Made by a program: the position numbers and the translations under genes
Notes under the pieces: generated by a model
The model's database searches: none
Told to the model about the DNA's origin: nothing
Seen by the model: the letters and a program-made list of their open reading frames with translations, nothing else
Shown here: one piece after another, positions 30,501-44,397 of the stretch
How the letters are laid out: each line of letters starts with the position of its first letter
Position numbering within the stretch: position 1 is the first letter of the stretch
From: Ancistrus triradiatus
Taxonomy: Eukaryota > Chordata > Actinopteri > Siluriformes > Loricariidae
Assembly: GCA_025084515.1 (NCBI GenBank)
Contig: JAJAGP010000769.1
Span: forward strand, 1 to 64,000
Direction of reading: 5' to 3'
Length of the DNA: 64,000 bases

Positions 30501-33231
30501 ACTCGCTGTATGGTGCAAACAACACCGGATATCGATACCTGGGACGTGAGGTACCTTCTCATTTTTATAAGTAATGTGGACGGATACCGCTGTCTGAAAT
30601 ACTCCAAAACCACTACTCGTAACACAGCGTAAAGGAACAGTAACTCTGCAAGCGCAAAATCAGATGTAGTTTGCGCTTCCACATCCTTTCGTTTTCCAAA
30701 TCGTCCGATGTCAGCTACTTGACACAGCTGCTTTCAGACAGTCGGGCGTGTCTGAGTGAAGCCTGTTAAGAGGCTGTGAAGCAGACTGCACGCAGGCGTT
30801 CCTCCTTCTCATTACATCAGCGTGGAGACGTTTGTAATCAGAGACACAATGGGTGTAGATTACAGGACTTAATATAACCTCCACAGACGTTTAATGTCCG
30901 TTTTTATTGCCGTACAGACCGCGTCGTGCCTTCATACCCTCGGCAGCGTGGGAGCGACCTCACGCCGAAGCAGACCAGCGACTATAGAGGACTGGACATC
31001 ACCAAAAGTTTAACAAGTGGAAATAGAAGGTTCATACGACACATTCTGGTGCAAGATTACACACACTTGGGTAATCGGATCCGGACATAATCGGATTTCA
31101 GCCAATAATCTCACAGAAGGATGTGACATAAAATTCAGATGTATTTAAAAATGTCTCCGTTTTGATGTTTCCTACCATCTACAGGATGAAGAATATTTAA
31201 ATTTTAATTATTTATTAATTTCCTCAAACATTTACTGCATTTCAAAGTGCTTGGTAGCCATTTCGCAGGTGCTGCGTTTAATGCCAGGGTTGCCAGATCC
31301 CTCGAAAGAACCAACCAGGTCTATAGAAACAGGCAAAATCCTAAAACAGGTGACCTACTATAATGTGATCACTTGATCAGTAATGAATAATTTAAAAAAT
31401 CAATCATTTCCATTTAACTTTAGAGGTTAAACAAAATGAGTTTACAGGAATATTGCAGAGAAAACTACATCTTAGAAAACCTTTACAAAAACCTACAACA
31501 ACCAATACTTGTAATCAACTTTAAAAAAAAATAAGACCAAAGACCAAGTCCAGTTAAGTTTGAGTGCACGCACAGACAGAAAACCGATTGAAACAAGATG
31601 TATCGCAAAACAACAGCGTGACAATGAATCTAACGCAGTTGTAATTTCTGAACACCAGAGGGCGCAATCATGCGTCATGCTCCCAGACGTGTATCTTCCC
31701 TTCTCAGTGAGCTTGTTTGTTTATTGATTTTAAAGTTAAGATAGCAAACTGTTATTTAAATTTGGTGAAACTGTGAAAGTGCACATTATTTCGTGCACTG
31801 TTATTCTTCAGAAAATGTTTGTTTAGTTCGCTCGGTTATTTAAGATTTTTCTAGTTTTTTAGAACTTAATCTGATCTAGGACATCATTTACACGAGCACC
31901 TGAATAATGAACATGTTCATGTGTATTCATAAGCATTACAGAACTGATCCACTAGAGGGCGCTCTTATGTGTAATGTAATTATCTGGTATCGTTTCTGTA
32001 AAAATCAGAGATGAGACCAAAAACTGTTCCAAATAGAGTTAGAAAGAACCCATGGCTTGTTTAATTTGGGAGCTAAAAATAAAGAACTTGAACTTTGCCT
32101 GTTTGAGATGTTTGGCTGAAAATACAAATGGTAACGTCTGATTTATTTTCATCAAACAAGCTAAAAACTACGAACCTGTTCCTTATAGTATCGTACTAAC
32201 ATGAAAACAGTTTACACGTGTAACTATATATAATTGCTTTTAAATGTTGAACCTCGTTATTATTCTGTAGGCTAGTTGATGAAGGGAAAAGGCGACAGAA
32301 AAACCTAAGAGACACAAACTTTAAGACAACAGCGACGTGAAATAAAGAAATAAAATCGCGTCCGCTGTAGATAGTTTTGAGATGAAGAATTCATGTTTTT
32401 CCGTGTCGCCCTCGGTGTGCAACGACCTTTACGCAGGAATGAAAATACGAGCGAGTAAGGGTTTGTGAATGGAAGATCGGTTCCAAACAAAGGTATTTAA
32501 AACAGCATCTCAGTTTCGGGAGTCACTGATTGGATGAAATACATCCGAGAGCTGACACTCTGATTTCTGTGTGTGGTTTCAGGTAGACGAGAACATCTGC
32601 CAAGTCATTACGAGCTGATTGGCCACCACCCAGCCAAATTTGCTTCTTATTTGCCTGTGTGAGCAATGCAGGGGAAAAAGGCAGAGATGAGGCCTCGACT
32701 CGCTCTTTAAAAAAAACCCCGAAAAACGAGTTACGTGCATCAGAAAAGCCTCAATCTGATCACCAGGGGATCCTGACTAGACCCTCCCAGATCTGCATGT
32801 GATGGGTTAAACCCCCATGTGATGGGAAATGCTTTTCAGCATCATAAATGCTCCATGTTACATTATATTATATGGACACATTATGACACCTTTGGTGTTC
32901 CACACAGATCTGGATACACAATTGGCACGTGTCTACGTTGGAGGTGAGCCGGTGGTCAGACACATGACTCCCTTGTTCTAAATTTAGATCCTCCAGATCA
33001 CACCAGGCTGAGCGATAACACCCTGCTTCATACAAACTCATCAGCCAACACACCACACATAGCCTACACACCACAAAAACCCCCACACACACACATATAC
33101 ACACACCCACAGGTAAAAGACTAAAGGTGTGTGATGCAAGTCCAAAACACAATCCTGTGACGCGTTGAGTGTGTAAAGTTCACACAGTGACCCAGTGAAC
33201 AGCCTCCGCTCAACCTGTTAGCCCTACAAAC

Positions 33232-33233
<2 letters not shown>

Positions 33234-33279
<46 letters not shown>
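33234..33279. repeat. (TG)23 microsatellite
   Basis: A 46-base TG run. Confidence 0.95.
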
Positions 33280-33280
<1 letters not shown>

Positions 33281-34009
33281 CCATTCCTTTTTATAGTTGT
33301 TGAGTAAACACAACAAGGGCACAGCGTGTTCCCACAGTGACACACCACCTTTAAACCGTCCGATCGACAAACCCTGAGTACGGGGAATCGACGCAGCAGT
33401 GTGAGTCAGGACCGAGCGTGAGCTTGGGGTTATAGTGTGAACGATCGCTCTGTATGAACGCAAACAGTCAGAGAAAAAGCAGGGCTGCGATTGGACAGCG
33501 GGTCCTCGCTGGCACGGGGGCACAGAAAGAGAGAAAGCGGCAAAGAGGGAAATGGAGGGATGTTTTTTTAGTGCTGCTTAGTGAACTAAATGGTCTATAC
33601 ACAGCGCAGTACTAATGAGGGAACAGGGATCCTAATGAGGGAGCAGGGATCTATTTCATACACGGCCACATCTTCAGCTTGAAGCTCTTCAGAGCGTGCC
33701 GTTTAAAATACATGCAGGGTGAAAATAATCTGTGGAGGAACACCCCCAGAAAACATCCGGAACAACAAATTTAATCCGACGTTCAAAACAGCTTCGCCCT
33801 GCTGAATATGACGAATTTTAGAAAACTAACAAAGGCAAGGAGGTTAAAGATAAAGCTAGAGGCACAATTAAAACTAAGCACAAACCAGCAGCTCCTGATA
33901 GCTTTCTTTAGCAATGAAGGAGTTAACATTTAAAAAATGTTGAACAAAATTGGGTCGATCATACTTTTTAAAAAATCATCCAAGAAAATGGCAGTTGATG
34001 CATCTCTAA

Positions 34010-34710
34010 AATATAGATAATAGATTGATAATAGATCAATAAAAGATAACAGATAGATAATAGATTATAAATCGATAACAGATTGATAACAGACAGTTAA
34101 TAAAATATCAATAGATAATAGATTATAGATAGACAATAAATAATAGATAAATAATAGTTAGATAATAGATCAATAACAGACTGCAGATAGATAATATGTT
34201 AAAGAGAGATATCAGATAGATTACAGACATATTATAGATTATATAGATAATAGATACATAATAGATTATTTCGATAACAGATAGGCAATAGATTGATAAT
34301 AGATAATACATTGATAATAGACGGGCGAATAATTACAGACAGATAAAAGATAAATAGAAGATAATTATAGATAGATAATAAATAGATCATAGATTATAGA
34401 TAATAGCTGGATGATAGATATGCAATCGATAGATAATAGATCAATAATAGATAGATACTAGATAGGTGACACATTAAAGATAGGCAATAACCAGATGATA
34501 GATCACAGAGCGGCAATGGATAGATATTAGATAACACAGCAATAATAAATAGGCGGCAGATGATAAAAACATAAAAGATAGATAATAGGCAATAGATAAT
34601 ATATAGATGATTGATAAATAACAGATATATAATAGATAACAGATAGGCAATAGGGAAATAGTAGATAGATTATAGATAATACATAGCTAGTTGATAGATC
34701 GATAACAGAT
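34010..34710. repeat. GATA/TAGA-like degenerate array
   Basis: Words 'agatagataatagat', 'tagatcaataacag' and 'gataggcaatag' fill about 700 bases with no strict period. This is a decayed (GATA)n-type satellite. A last patch ('agatagacagacagacag') lies near 35.04 kb. Confidence 0.8.
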
Positions 34711-34721
34711 AATATACTCTC

Positions 34722-34990
34722 AGGACAAAAAATGAAACACCTTGCATGTATCAACTACAGGCTCCTGCAGATGGCGCTGTACGAGGACGATAGAGCTATA
34801 AATGCCTGAGAAGAGGTGGTACAGTGCAGTGAATGTCTCGTTCGACGTGTGGAAAATGGGTCACAAATGTGCATTTGGGCGTGCCACAGACGAATTTGCA
34901 GGCGTATCGAAGCGTACGGTCAGGAATTCCGTGGGAAACTCGTGGGAATTATTACACACTACTGGGTATGTTTGACTCATTTTTTTTGTC
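34722..34990 (+). mobile_element. Tc1/mariner-like fragment with helix-turn-helix remnant
   Basis: It starts 'aggacaaaaaatgaaacacc', like a Tc1-class terminal repeat. It holds an open stretch MGHKCAFGRATDEFAGVSKR then TVRNSVGNSW, which has the look of the N-terminal DNA-binding helices of a transposase. The right end and catalytic domain are absent. Confidence 0.35.
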
Positions 34991-37454
34991 GGATGAGTAA
35001 TAGATACAGAGTAGAAAATCCATAGATGGGTAGCCAGATGATAGATAGACAGACAGACAGACACTGAAGGCCAAAAGTCTGAGGACAGTAGTGTAAGGAG
35101 TGTAAATATATATAGGCTATTTAGTACAAGAGCATCCTATGAGTGTGGGGGAAAGTCCATGACAGTCCACGAGCACTAATTTCTTTGGTCTTCGAGTAGT
35201 TTTTGCTAAGCTTTGGGATGTTTTGGGTCATCATTAGACATGTTGCAGTATAAAATCGTTCTCCACTAATGGTGTATTAGTATCACGATACACTGTTGTG
35301 AGTATAATGAGTGTCTCTGGACGTCAGGGTGTTTATTATTCGGCCTGATGGACGGAACTGGATGGACAGACAGAGGGAGGGAGAAAAATCTGAAGTCAAG
35401 AAAAAGGGGGCGACGGCGACAGGCCGATAAAAGACGCGAGGAAAAAACAAATAGCGACGGAGACAAACGGACAAAAATAGATACGCACTGACGAAGCTGC
35501 GTCGAGAAAAGCAAAGGAGGACGAGCGATCCGATCCCCTCCCTCCACCCTTCCCTCGCTTCCTCGTCTCCACGCTCCAGCTCAGCTCGGAGGAATGTGCT
35601 GTGTTCCACACATCCACTCGCGCGTTTCGGGCAGAAGAATGAACAGTTTCCGAATGGAGCTCCTGCGTCCCAAACCACGCTGCCGAGGCGCATACTTTCA
35701 CCCTGAGATCACTCGGCCAGACGCTACGATAAAGTGCACTACCTTAAACGGACTCCTAATGCCTTCAGCAGAGGGAGGGAGGGAGGGGAAAGCAGAAAGG
35801 CTCCCAAAACTCGAGCGAGGGCCGACTGACTGACACCTGACCTCCTGACCGGCCTCGGGTCCCGCCGGACCCAGTAACGTAAACACCGTGTCACTCTATA
35901 CAGTACGCTGCACCCGGGGACGCATTAGCACGGCAGAGGATCATACTGTCACTCAGCGGGTACCCCGGAGCACATTACCGGCACGTGGCGGGTCATCACG
36001 GCATGTGTGCAAATCAGCTGCTTCCCTTTGCCCTTAGGTGAAATTCTCCCAGTGTTTATACCATCGCTCGTTCAGTCTGCCCACGCTAATGCCACGTGCG
36101 TATAATAGAACTCTGCGTTTAATAAAATGCAGTGCGCCAGGTGCATCTGGTAAGGTGATATATGGGTTACGAAGGTCAATTACCTTAATAATAATAACAT
36201 TAATTACCGTAATGGATCATGGATCTACCTCTTGTACCACAACGCTTAAAAAACAGACGTACAAAAACAGAAAATGCAAAAATAACACGCAGAACAATTT
36301 AAGAAATCGCAGGTTTATCCTCCGTGCTATTCCTTTAATCCTGGGTCCCGTTTCCTCTTGTCCTTCTTTAATTTTGGGGTTTGCCAGGACCTCGGCGACC
36401 GAAGCGGCCTCGCTATTAGCGTATCGCCCGTCATAAGCACTCCGGTACGGCGCAGAATAAATCCAGATGTCGCCACGGACTTCCTGGCACTGCTCAGTCT
36501 AAGAGCGTCTGACTCACGCAGTCGAACCCCGGACCACTCCGGTTAACCTAACCTGGGTGAACTCACACACACACACACACAACCATGGAGCTGTGAATCA
36601 CACGTCCTGACACACTGTTGTGTCTGCCGTGTCAAATCAGAGCGACGTGAAGCGGGAGCGCCTTTCTAAATTTGGCTCGGGGGGAAAAACATGACGAGTT
36701 TTGAGAGCTTGTCTGGCCTCGGCGTGTCGTATCTTCCCCTCTTCCTTCCAGTCGGGGCTATTTGTGACCTCAGATGTGTTGTGTGCGTCCGTGTGTGTGT
36801 GTGTGTGTTTTGAAAACGGATGGCTCGGGATGCGCAAGACGGAGGGAAACACCTGCCAGCAGCTGCAGCCACACGCACTCGGTCACCATTGTTCCAGGAC
36901 ACGTTGTGATCTGTGTGTGTGTGTGTCGGTGGCTCGTTCACAACCCGCGACCACGGCAAAAATTCAAACGAAAACGCAGATGGAGGTCCAAGAGCGCAGG
37001 CGTATAAAACGCACGTCTGGTAACCATGACAACCCCGGTTCGGATCTGATCTCGGATAACGACAGAGCATGCGCCATTTGAACTTAATACAAACGTGACC
37101 TTACTATACTCCCATCCATCAGGGAAAGGACTACAGTTCCCATGATGCAATGCAGGTCATTATTAATGTATAGATACACATGTAGTGTAAGGTGTGCATA
37201 ACACTGGTATAGCTTTCTTCTTGTTCAAATTATGCTACAGGACAATTTTATTATTACAGGACATTTTATTATGATAGACGAAACGTTGTCCTGAGCTTAT
37301 CACTTGCGTAACACTTGAAGCTTTTGACCGGTCAGAATTAAGATTTAAGATTATTATATAAACCCATTTTATTTACTTGAATGTTACTTTTATTTGTCGT
37401 CTTCAACTACTAACTATTTAAACCAAAATTATCTCATTCAGGAACCTTTAAGCT

Positions 37455-37560
37455 TGCCAGAAATAGCGATTTGATTCATATCGCGATACATACAGTATAG
37501 TTATCGGATGATATAAAAAAAATATCGTGATTGTTTTTCTCCATATTGCCCAGCCCTAGT
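37455..37560. repeat. Dispersed repeat related to 6329-6465
   Basis: 'tcatatcgcgatacata', 'aaaaatatcgtgattg' and 'atattgcccagccctag'. The terminal 'gcccagcccta' is the inverse of the 'gggctgg' start seen at 6.33 kb. Confidence 0.5.
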
Positions 37561-38359
37561 CGGAACTCAAACGCTTCAGGAATTCGCTCTGTTAGAACGC
37601 TCACCGGAATCTCGTTACGGAAACCCTGCAGCCGGACGAAAGTTGAGGCCATAAAACCGTGGACTGGAATGAAACGGACGAGCTGGTCTACCTGTGGAAA
37701 CTCTGAGCTCGAGTGTTTGTGTAGCGCCGAGTGTCGCAGTCAGAGCTATGCCAGGAATGCGAGCCTCCAGCGTGCGCATCTCAGAGCGCTATTTAAGGAA
37801 ATGACTAGGCCTAAAGTACCCCAGCTCACCCCCATGACGAAAAAATGATTCACGTTCATCTCTCCAGATGAGAGGGATGATCACCGAGAGAAAGCAGAGC
37901 CTGTCATAGGGAGACGCAGTTACGTTTTATGTACAGGTGATCCCTGCTTTACGTACAAAATCCATCATACGTTCAAAGTATCGTTAAAACGAAGAGTTTA
38001 ATATATATTGTATAGATTTTAGGATAAAGAAGACCATTCGGTTACTCTGTGCTAAAATATCATCATCAGACTACGGCCTTCAGTCCTAACAGTCGAGGAG
38101 AATCAACACTAACTTTACTACATATCGATTAAGGCTGTTACTAAGACACACTATTCTACAGACAGAAGGAAATCAGAGTGAGATCCGGGTGTTCTAACCA
38201 AAGCCTAGGATCCTGTTATAATTTCAAGCTTAATGTTAATCTTACCAGTCAGAAATGTTAATAGTTCTAGATCATCAGCAGCTTGTTCGGGTTAATAAGA
38301 GCCGGGATTAATAAACAAACGACATGAAGAAAATCAGAAAGAAGGAGCTGACGGAACCG

Positions 38360-38725
38360 CTGGTGACGGCGGACTCGCTTCCGTGCCAGCAGAGGTCGCC
38401 GTCACCTGAGTTCTAGGCTGCCGCTTCCGGGCGGCAGCCATGTTTAGCGATAAATAGCGCCGCAAGCATGCAGTTGGTGCGAGGTCTCGTTTTCATTCCG
38501 GTACGTTTCTGAGCGTTATCTAAAGTATTCTAAGTGTTATATGGTTATTGCTTACCCCTTTTGGCTTCTCGTTTGTGATTTTGGATTACCCCTTCGGCTT
38601 TGACGCACGCTTATCAGATTTACACGGCTTTTGATTACGGACTGTTTTTGACTACGTTTTTGGCAGTGAGTTCTAATAAACCTGCACTTAACTCCAACCT
38701 GTGTCTGAGTATCCGTAACAGCTGG
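38360..38725 (+). repeat. Possible retroelement 3' end
   Basis: 'gattttggattacccctt', 'actgtttttgactacg' and 'ttctaataaacctgcac', then 'tgtgtctgagtatccgtaac' resemble the 3' tail phrases of non-LTR elements common in fish (from memory). No reverse transcriptase sequence is visible. Confidence 0.35.
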
Positions 38726-40330
38726 AGCTGCTGATGCTGTATAACTCTCCCGTAACATTTCAGACTGATCATTCAAACCAAACCCAGCTAGAAGCTGATA
38801 TAGCATTTTTGGTGATGGGACTCAAAACTGATCTTCAGTCTCGTTGCTCTTCAGTCGAGCTGCGAATCCATTAAGATCTCAGGACCTTTCATTTACTCTG
38901 CTGACTTTATTTCGTTTCTCACTTTCCAGCTTAAATCCAAATCCTGGTTTGTAAGTAAGGGTGATGAACCTCGGCTCATTGGAAGGATCAGGCTGCTCGT
39001 TAAAAGCTTCATCTAACACATTTAAATCCAAACAAACGTTTTCAAACTCGTTGTCATCCATTTATTACTCGTACAGTTATAACGTTGCTGCTTTGTTAGG
39101 GCTGGCGTCATTAAAAACTTTAACAATATTCACGAGCAGCTTGGCGGTTTGTGCCATCCATAGGATGGCGATATTTAAGATGCTGAACCGGAAGGAAGCC
39201 CTGACGCCCCCACCCCGTCTGACCTCGGGTTCCCGTCGGCGCTCTAATGGTGCTCACAGTAACGCTCTGTCTCCTGCTGCACAAACATCACGGCTCTGCT
39301 GTAGGAAGCTGAAGCCAAACCTACAGATGCAGCGGCGCTGGGAGGAATGACGTCACGAGCTTCGGCCAGAGTGGAAAGGCGTAGGTGTCTCTCTGGAGAG
39401 GCTGATCTGTTACAGAGTGAGGGGGGGAGCCACAGAACCGGTCTGACTGCACGGGGCGTCAGGGTACGAGGCACGGCGCGGTTCACTGATGCGTGCCAGA
39501 TAAGACCACGGCGCCTGCTAGATAGATTCAGAATATTCTGGTTTAATTCTGGTCACGCTTTAGAGCTACGGACATAAAAACTGTTCGTGGTGACCCAGGT
39601 TCGAGCCCCGGAGGCTCATTTGGGTCATTTTGGACATCAAATTACTTGGAGCAGACTCTAAGTAAGTCTAAACCTCTGAAACGCCCAAAACTCTGGCCAG
39701 GAACGCCCATTTGTTAGGTTTACTGGCTTTGAAAAGGCAGACGTTGCTCAAAATGTCATTAAAGACAGCTTGACAATGAACTAATTTCATCGTCTGCAAA
39801 ATATGAAGATCAGGACAAATTTCACGACTGTCCACGACTTCAACCAGCCGAGGCAAGAGCACAAAAACACGCTCAGCAAACCAAAAAAAATGCTTCTTAC
39901 GACAAGAAAAGCAACAGATGGCAAGACGTAACACACGCTGTCACTGATTATATCGTGAAAGACGCTTTAAACCCGAGATCCGCACTGCCAAAGTACCGTC
40001 CAAATCCACGGTTCCCAATCTGGATTTGTTCCCCCTTTAGGGAGCGCCAAAACACTAAAATTACTTAAAAAGACATTGTTTGGTTTTTAATTAAATGTTT
40101 AGCTGTATTGAAAACGAAAAAGGAAACAAGCTATTCAAGGAAGCCAAGAGAAATGGAAAAAAACTATCATTTAGGTTCATTTTTTGCCAATAAAGGCTTG
40201 AAAATAATCACTTTATAATCACTTTATTCTTTTGGCTAAGGGGGGCACAGCTTTTCTTAGATACTCATGGGGAGGCTCCAAGGAAAAGAGGTTTGGAACT
40301 ACAGATCTAAATCCAAAAAAGGATGGACAA

Positions 40331-40607
40331 AATCTTCCCAAAAAATACTGAGATATCATTTTTGGTCATTTCTGGTGATGCTTTTAAACCACTGTTTATA
40401 CTGCTGATCTCCTAAAGCAGTAGAGCCCATGCAGAAGCAGATTTCTGTCCTGAGATGTGTTGCAGGTAGTGTATGAGGTTTTTCTCATATCGCTTCTAAC
40501 CTCTGGAATAACGTTTCGGATTTGGTGATGGTCCATGATCCGGACTAACTAGCCCACGCTTATATATACTCCAACTTTTTCCAAGAGAATACACCTGGAT
40601 GCTGGGC
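40331..40607. repeat. Tandem duplication, left copy
   Basis: It starts 'aatcttcccaaaaaatactg' and ends 'gagaatacacctggatgctg'. The right copy lies at 40661-40940. Both share 'ctgctgatctcctaaagcag' and 'aataacgtttcggatttggt'. The copies are clearly diverged by substitutions and a few indels. Confidence 0.85.
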
Positions 40608-40660
40608 TTGCATAAAGGAAAAAAGCTATAAAAGGAAGCCAAGAGAAAAGGAATGAACAA

Positions 40661-40940
40661 AATCTTCCCAAAAAACATTGAGATATCATTTTTGGTGTTG
40701 ATGCTTTTAAAACTTAACCACTGCTTATACTGCTGATCTCCTAAAGCAGCATAGCCTATGCAGAAGCACATTTCTGTTAAGTCCTAAGATTGGTCGCAGG
40801 TAGTGCAAGAGGTTTTTCTCGTATCGCCCCTAACCTCTGGAATAACGTTTCGGATTTGGTGATGGTCCACGATCCGGACTTACTAGTCCACACTTTTAAC
40901 AACCCGCCCTTGATGAAGAGAACACACCTGGACGGCGGGC
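40661..40940. repeat. Tandem duplication, right copy
   Basis: Second copy of 40331-40607 at an offset of 330 bases. It ends 'gagaacacacctggacggcg'. No open reading frame is conserved between copies. Confidence 0.85.
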
Positions 40941-41174
40941 CACCTGACCTTCCAGATCACATAACGTAAAACGCAGAGCATGTAAAGCGACATATCTGAT
41001 GCTTTAAGGCGTTGAAGAAAGTGACGGATCAGATCGAGCAGATCTGGCTATTCCATCGTCTGAGCAGAGCACAGGAAGCTCTTCCTGATCTCCCATGCAC
41101 CCCCCTCCTTCCCGTCCAGATGTCACACACAGGTCGAGACATGACTGAGAGACGCTCTTGCTTTCTCCCCCCCC

Positions 41175-41177
<3 letters not shown>

Positions 41178-41227
<50 letters not shown>
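41178..41227. repeat. (CT)25 microsatellite
   Basis: A long CT run after a C-rich lead. Confidence 0.95.
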
Positions 41228-41231
<4 letters not shown>

Positions 41232-41914
41232 ACTGAGGGCATATGGCTGCACTTAATGTCCATTTCGAAAATTCCCTCCCCCTTTTTACCAGTCCCCGTA
41301 TAATACCTTACAGAAGTCCGGAGTCCGTAGCGCGCCTAAACGGGGTCACTCCAGGTCATTAGCCGACTACGTTTTTTTTCCTTTACCCAGCACAAAGCGT
41401 CTTCGAAGAAAATGCTGATGCGTTATAAGATCTGACTCAGGTGCTGATGTCATTCGACCTCAGCGTATTTTCAGAGCCACCGTCTCGACGCTCTTACTCA
41501 GGCGTAAAGATAAAGAAACATGGTCTGTTTTCGCAGCCGTACGTTTCTCACAATCTGGCCAGCGGCAGAAATCCAGAACCAGACCCATAACGAGAGAGCC
41601 GAGGAGGGAAAAAAACACCAGAGATGGTTTGAGGAGCAAAATCGTAGCCGAGTGGCGGCCACAGACTGAGTTTCTAAAGACGATAGTGATTCGAATTTTA
41701 AAACAAAGCAGATTTTATCCAGATTAACTGATTCTGTGCTCATTGGCTATCCGCAATCATTTAATCCACGTATTTCTTTTTGCCCAACTTATGCCCGGAG
41801 CCCATCTCAGAATTCACAGGGTGCCAGTGTAAACACAGACACTAACGTTTTTATCGATGACAGGTCAGCAGCAGGTACGTTACCAGTTTATCAAGCAGAG
41901 TAAAAGAACAGTAG

Positions 41915-43040
41915 ATATTTAGCTATTTGACAAGAACAGTAGCTTTCAAAGACCTAAGAGAACAGTAGCTATTTGAAGAGAACTTTAGCTATTGGCAAGA
42001 GAACACACGTCAAGAGAACGTCAGCTTTTTCGAAAGAGAATGGTAGCAGTTCGTCAGAGAAAGGTAGCTATTTGTAAGAGACCATCAGCTACTCGTAAGA
42101 GAACGGTAGCTGTTCATAAGAAAACATTAGCTATTCAAAGAGAAAGCTATTTGTAAGCCATCTGAAGAGAACATTGGGCTATTCGTAAAAGAACGTCAAC
42201 TTTTAGAGAGTGAATGTTAGCAGATTGTAAAAGAACATACATCAGTTGTTTGTAAGAAAATGGTCGCTATCCATAAGACAGTGGTGGGTTTTCGTAAGAG
42301 AACTTTATTTGAAGAGACCTTTACTTATTCGAAAGAGAACGTTCCTCGGCTATTCGTAAGACAGCAGTAGCTTTTCGTAAGAAAACATAAGCTAATCGTA
42401 TAAGATTGTCAGCTATTCATAACAGGATAGACGCCAGCTGTTTGTAAGAGAACGATAGCGATTGATAAGAGAGTAGTAGCTGTTCTTCAGATTACTGCCG
42501 CTATTCAAAGAGAACGGTAACTTACGAATGGTAGCTGTTTGTAAGAAAATGGTAGTTATTCATAAGAGATCGGTAGCTATTCGTAATAGGACTTTATTTG
42601 AAGAGAACTTTACCTATTCGAAAGAGACTGTTCCTCAGCTATTCGTAAGAGAACATAAGCTATTCGTAGGAGACTGTCAGGTATTCATAACAGAATGCGC
42701 GGCAGCTGTTCGTAAGAGAATGTTAGGTATTCGTAAGAGAGTAGTAACTGTTCAGAGTACGGTAGCTATTTGACTTGTAAGAGAATGTACGGCAGCTATT
42801 CGAAAGAGAACGCTAGCTGTTCGTGAAAGAACAGTAGCTATTTATAAGTGAACATCAGCTACTCATAAGATAACTTTATTTGGCAGCTATTTGCAAGAGA
42901 ACACCAGTTTTTCATAGGAGACTATTCGTATGAGAACAGTAGCTATTTGTGAGAGAACATCAGCTACTCAGCTAGAGATCGGTAGCTATTCATAAAAGGG
43001 TAGCTTTTCGTAAGAGAATGGTAGCTACGTTGCTGCATAG
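41915..43040. repeat. Second ~21-bp minisatellite, array 1
   Basis: About fifty degenerate units close to 'tagctattcgtaagagaacgg', with 'ggtagctgttcataaga' and 'cagctactcgtaagaga' variants. The period drifts between about 18 and 24 bases. A within-array higher-order repeat is visible: the block 'actttatttgaagagaac...cctcagctattcgtaaga' occurs near 42300 and again near 42590. Confidence 0.85.
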
Positions 43041-43902
43041 CTAACACGAGGCTGTAACTAAAACAAAATATAAATAAAATGAAAACATAAGGATGAAAAA
43101 CAAGAATTATGACATTAACGAACCTTCTGATCAAAACTTTATGAATAATCTACTAAGAATCGCTCCAAATTGCAGACGTGTTTGTCGTTAGGCAATAAGG
43201 ACCTTGATTATTAATTTTTATTCTTTATTATTAATTATTATTACTTGTCACATTTAAACCCATTATTCTGATTTTATTTAATTAGAACTTTTTAGGTACG
43301 TGAGATCGATAATAAGGAAAGCGTAGGATGGTCTTTGGATGGTGAATCTGATACGGTAACGTCAGAGGGAAAGGTTTCTGGACGGGGCCTTAATTCTGCC
43401 GCAGATTTCAGGCTTGATTCCGATGTTACATGGATGAGCCTCTGTTCTGATCATTTTCAGTTTAATCAATGGTGCTTCGGTGCTGCTTTAGAAATAACCC
43501 CGCATTAGGTAACTTAAAGTAGCTCTATTCTGCCGTGAGGACTAACGGCTCTGGCTCGTCCTCAGAAATACCCGGATCACACGGAGGCTGCGTTGTTTCC
43601 TGATCCGTACGTAACCAGAGTCTGCAGTCAAGCAAACGTGTCCTACTGCAGATTTGCCAAACCAAGCAGCACGATTCTTTAATAAATCCTACCGACGTCA
43701 CGGTTCAGAAGGAGCGTCTCATTACCGTCGGATTTAATAGCGGTGTCGCAACACTATCGTCCGTCAGCGATTTTTCTGTGACGTCAGAGCCTGTGGATGC
43801 CGGTGTGTTTAAAAAATGGTTTTATTTATTTTAAAAATGGTTTTATTTATAACCAGAGCTGAGTGGGGCAAATGTTTAGGAACACACTGTACAGAGAAAC
43901 GG

Positions 43903-43925
43903 TGTGTGTGTGTGTGTGTGTGTGT
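43903..43925. repeat. (GT)n microsatellite
   Basis: About eleven GT units. Confidence 0.95.
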
Positions 43926-44397
43926 CTTAAAGATGGAATTTTTTTCGAAATTTCTTGGGTTGTACCTTGTGAGTTGCAGAACAGCATCTAAAAGAACGTT
44001 AACGAGTTACCGAATTGCGCCGGCGCTTTTTCCCGCCATGTGCGCGAGTGTATGCGCGTGCCACAAGCGTTAGTAACGTTTTATAGATCTGGATTCAGGT
44101 CTTTTCCGTTTTATCGCAAATTGAATCTTTACTTCTTTTTTGGAGGAACATCGTAACTAACGAGTCTATAGTCGCGTATAGCCTTTACACAGTTCAGTTC
44201 CCAATTTACGATCTGATAGGTCGAGAAGTGTTGTCACACCAAAACGGCATCAAGTAAAAGATTAAGTCTTCATTAAAGTAGATTTAGTGTAAGGCCTGTT
44301 TCCTTTCATTTTATTAAACCGTATTCAGAATTCAGTTTAATTTGTTTTGCTCTAAAAAACTGTTTCATAAAAGCAACAGAACACAGGTCATGCGTTA

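Noticed and set aside
30048..30632. 194-codon Ser/Pro/Leu-rich ORF
   Set aside because: Produced by the pyrimidine-rich minisatellite. Both strands are open and no domain is recognisable.
36485..36545. tRNA-like 'gtcgaaccccgga' segment
   Set aside because: The acceptor and anticodon arms cannot be formed.
38879..39061. 60-codon minus-strand ORF starting MDDNEFENV
   Set aside because: Protein-like, but short and isolated, with no splice partners or recognisable family.
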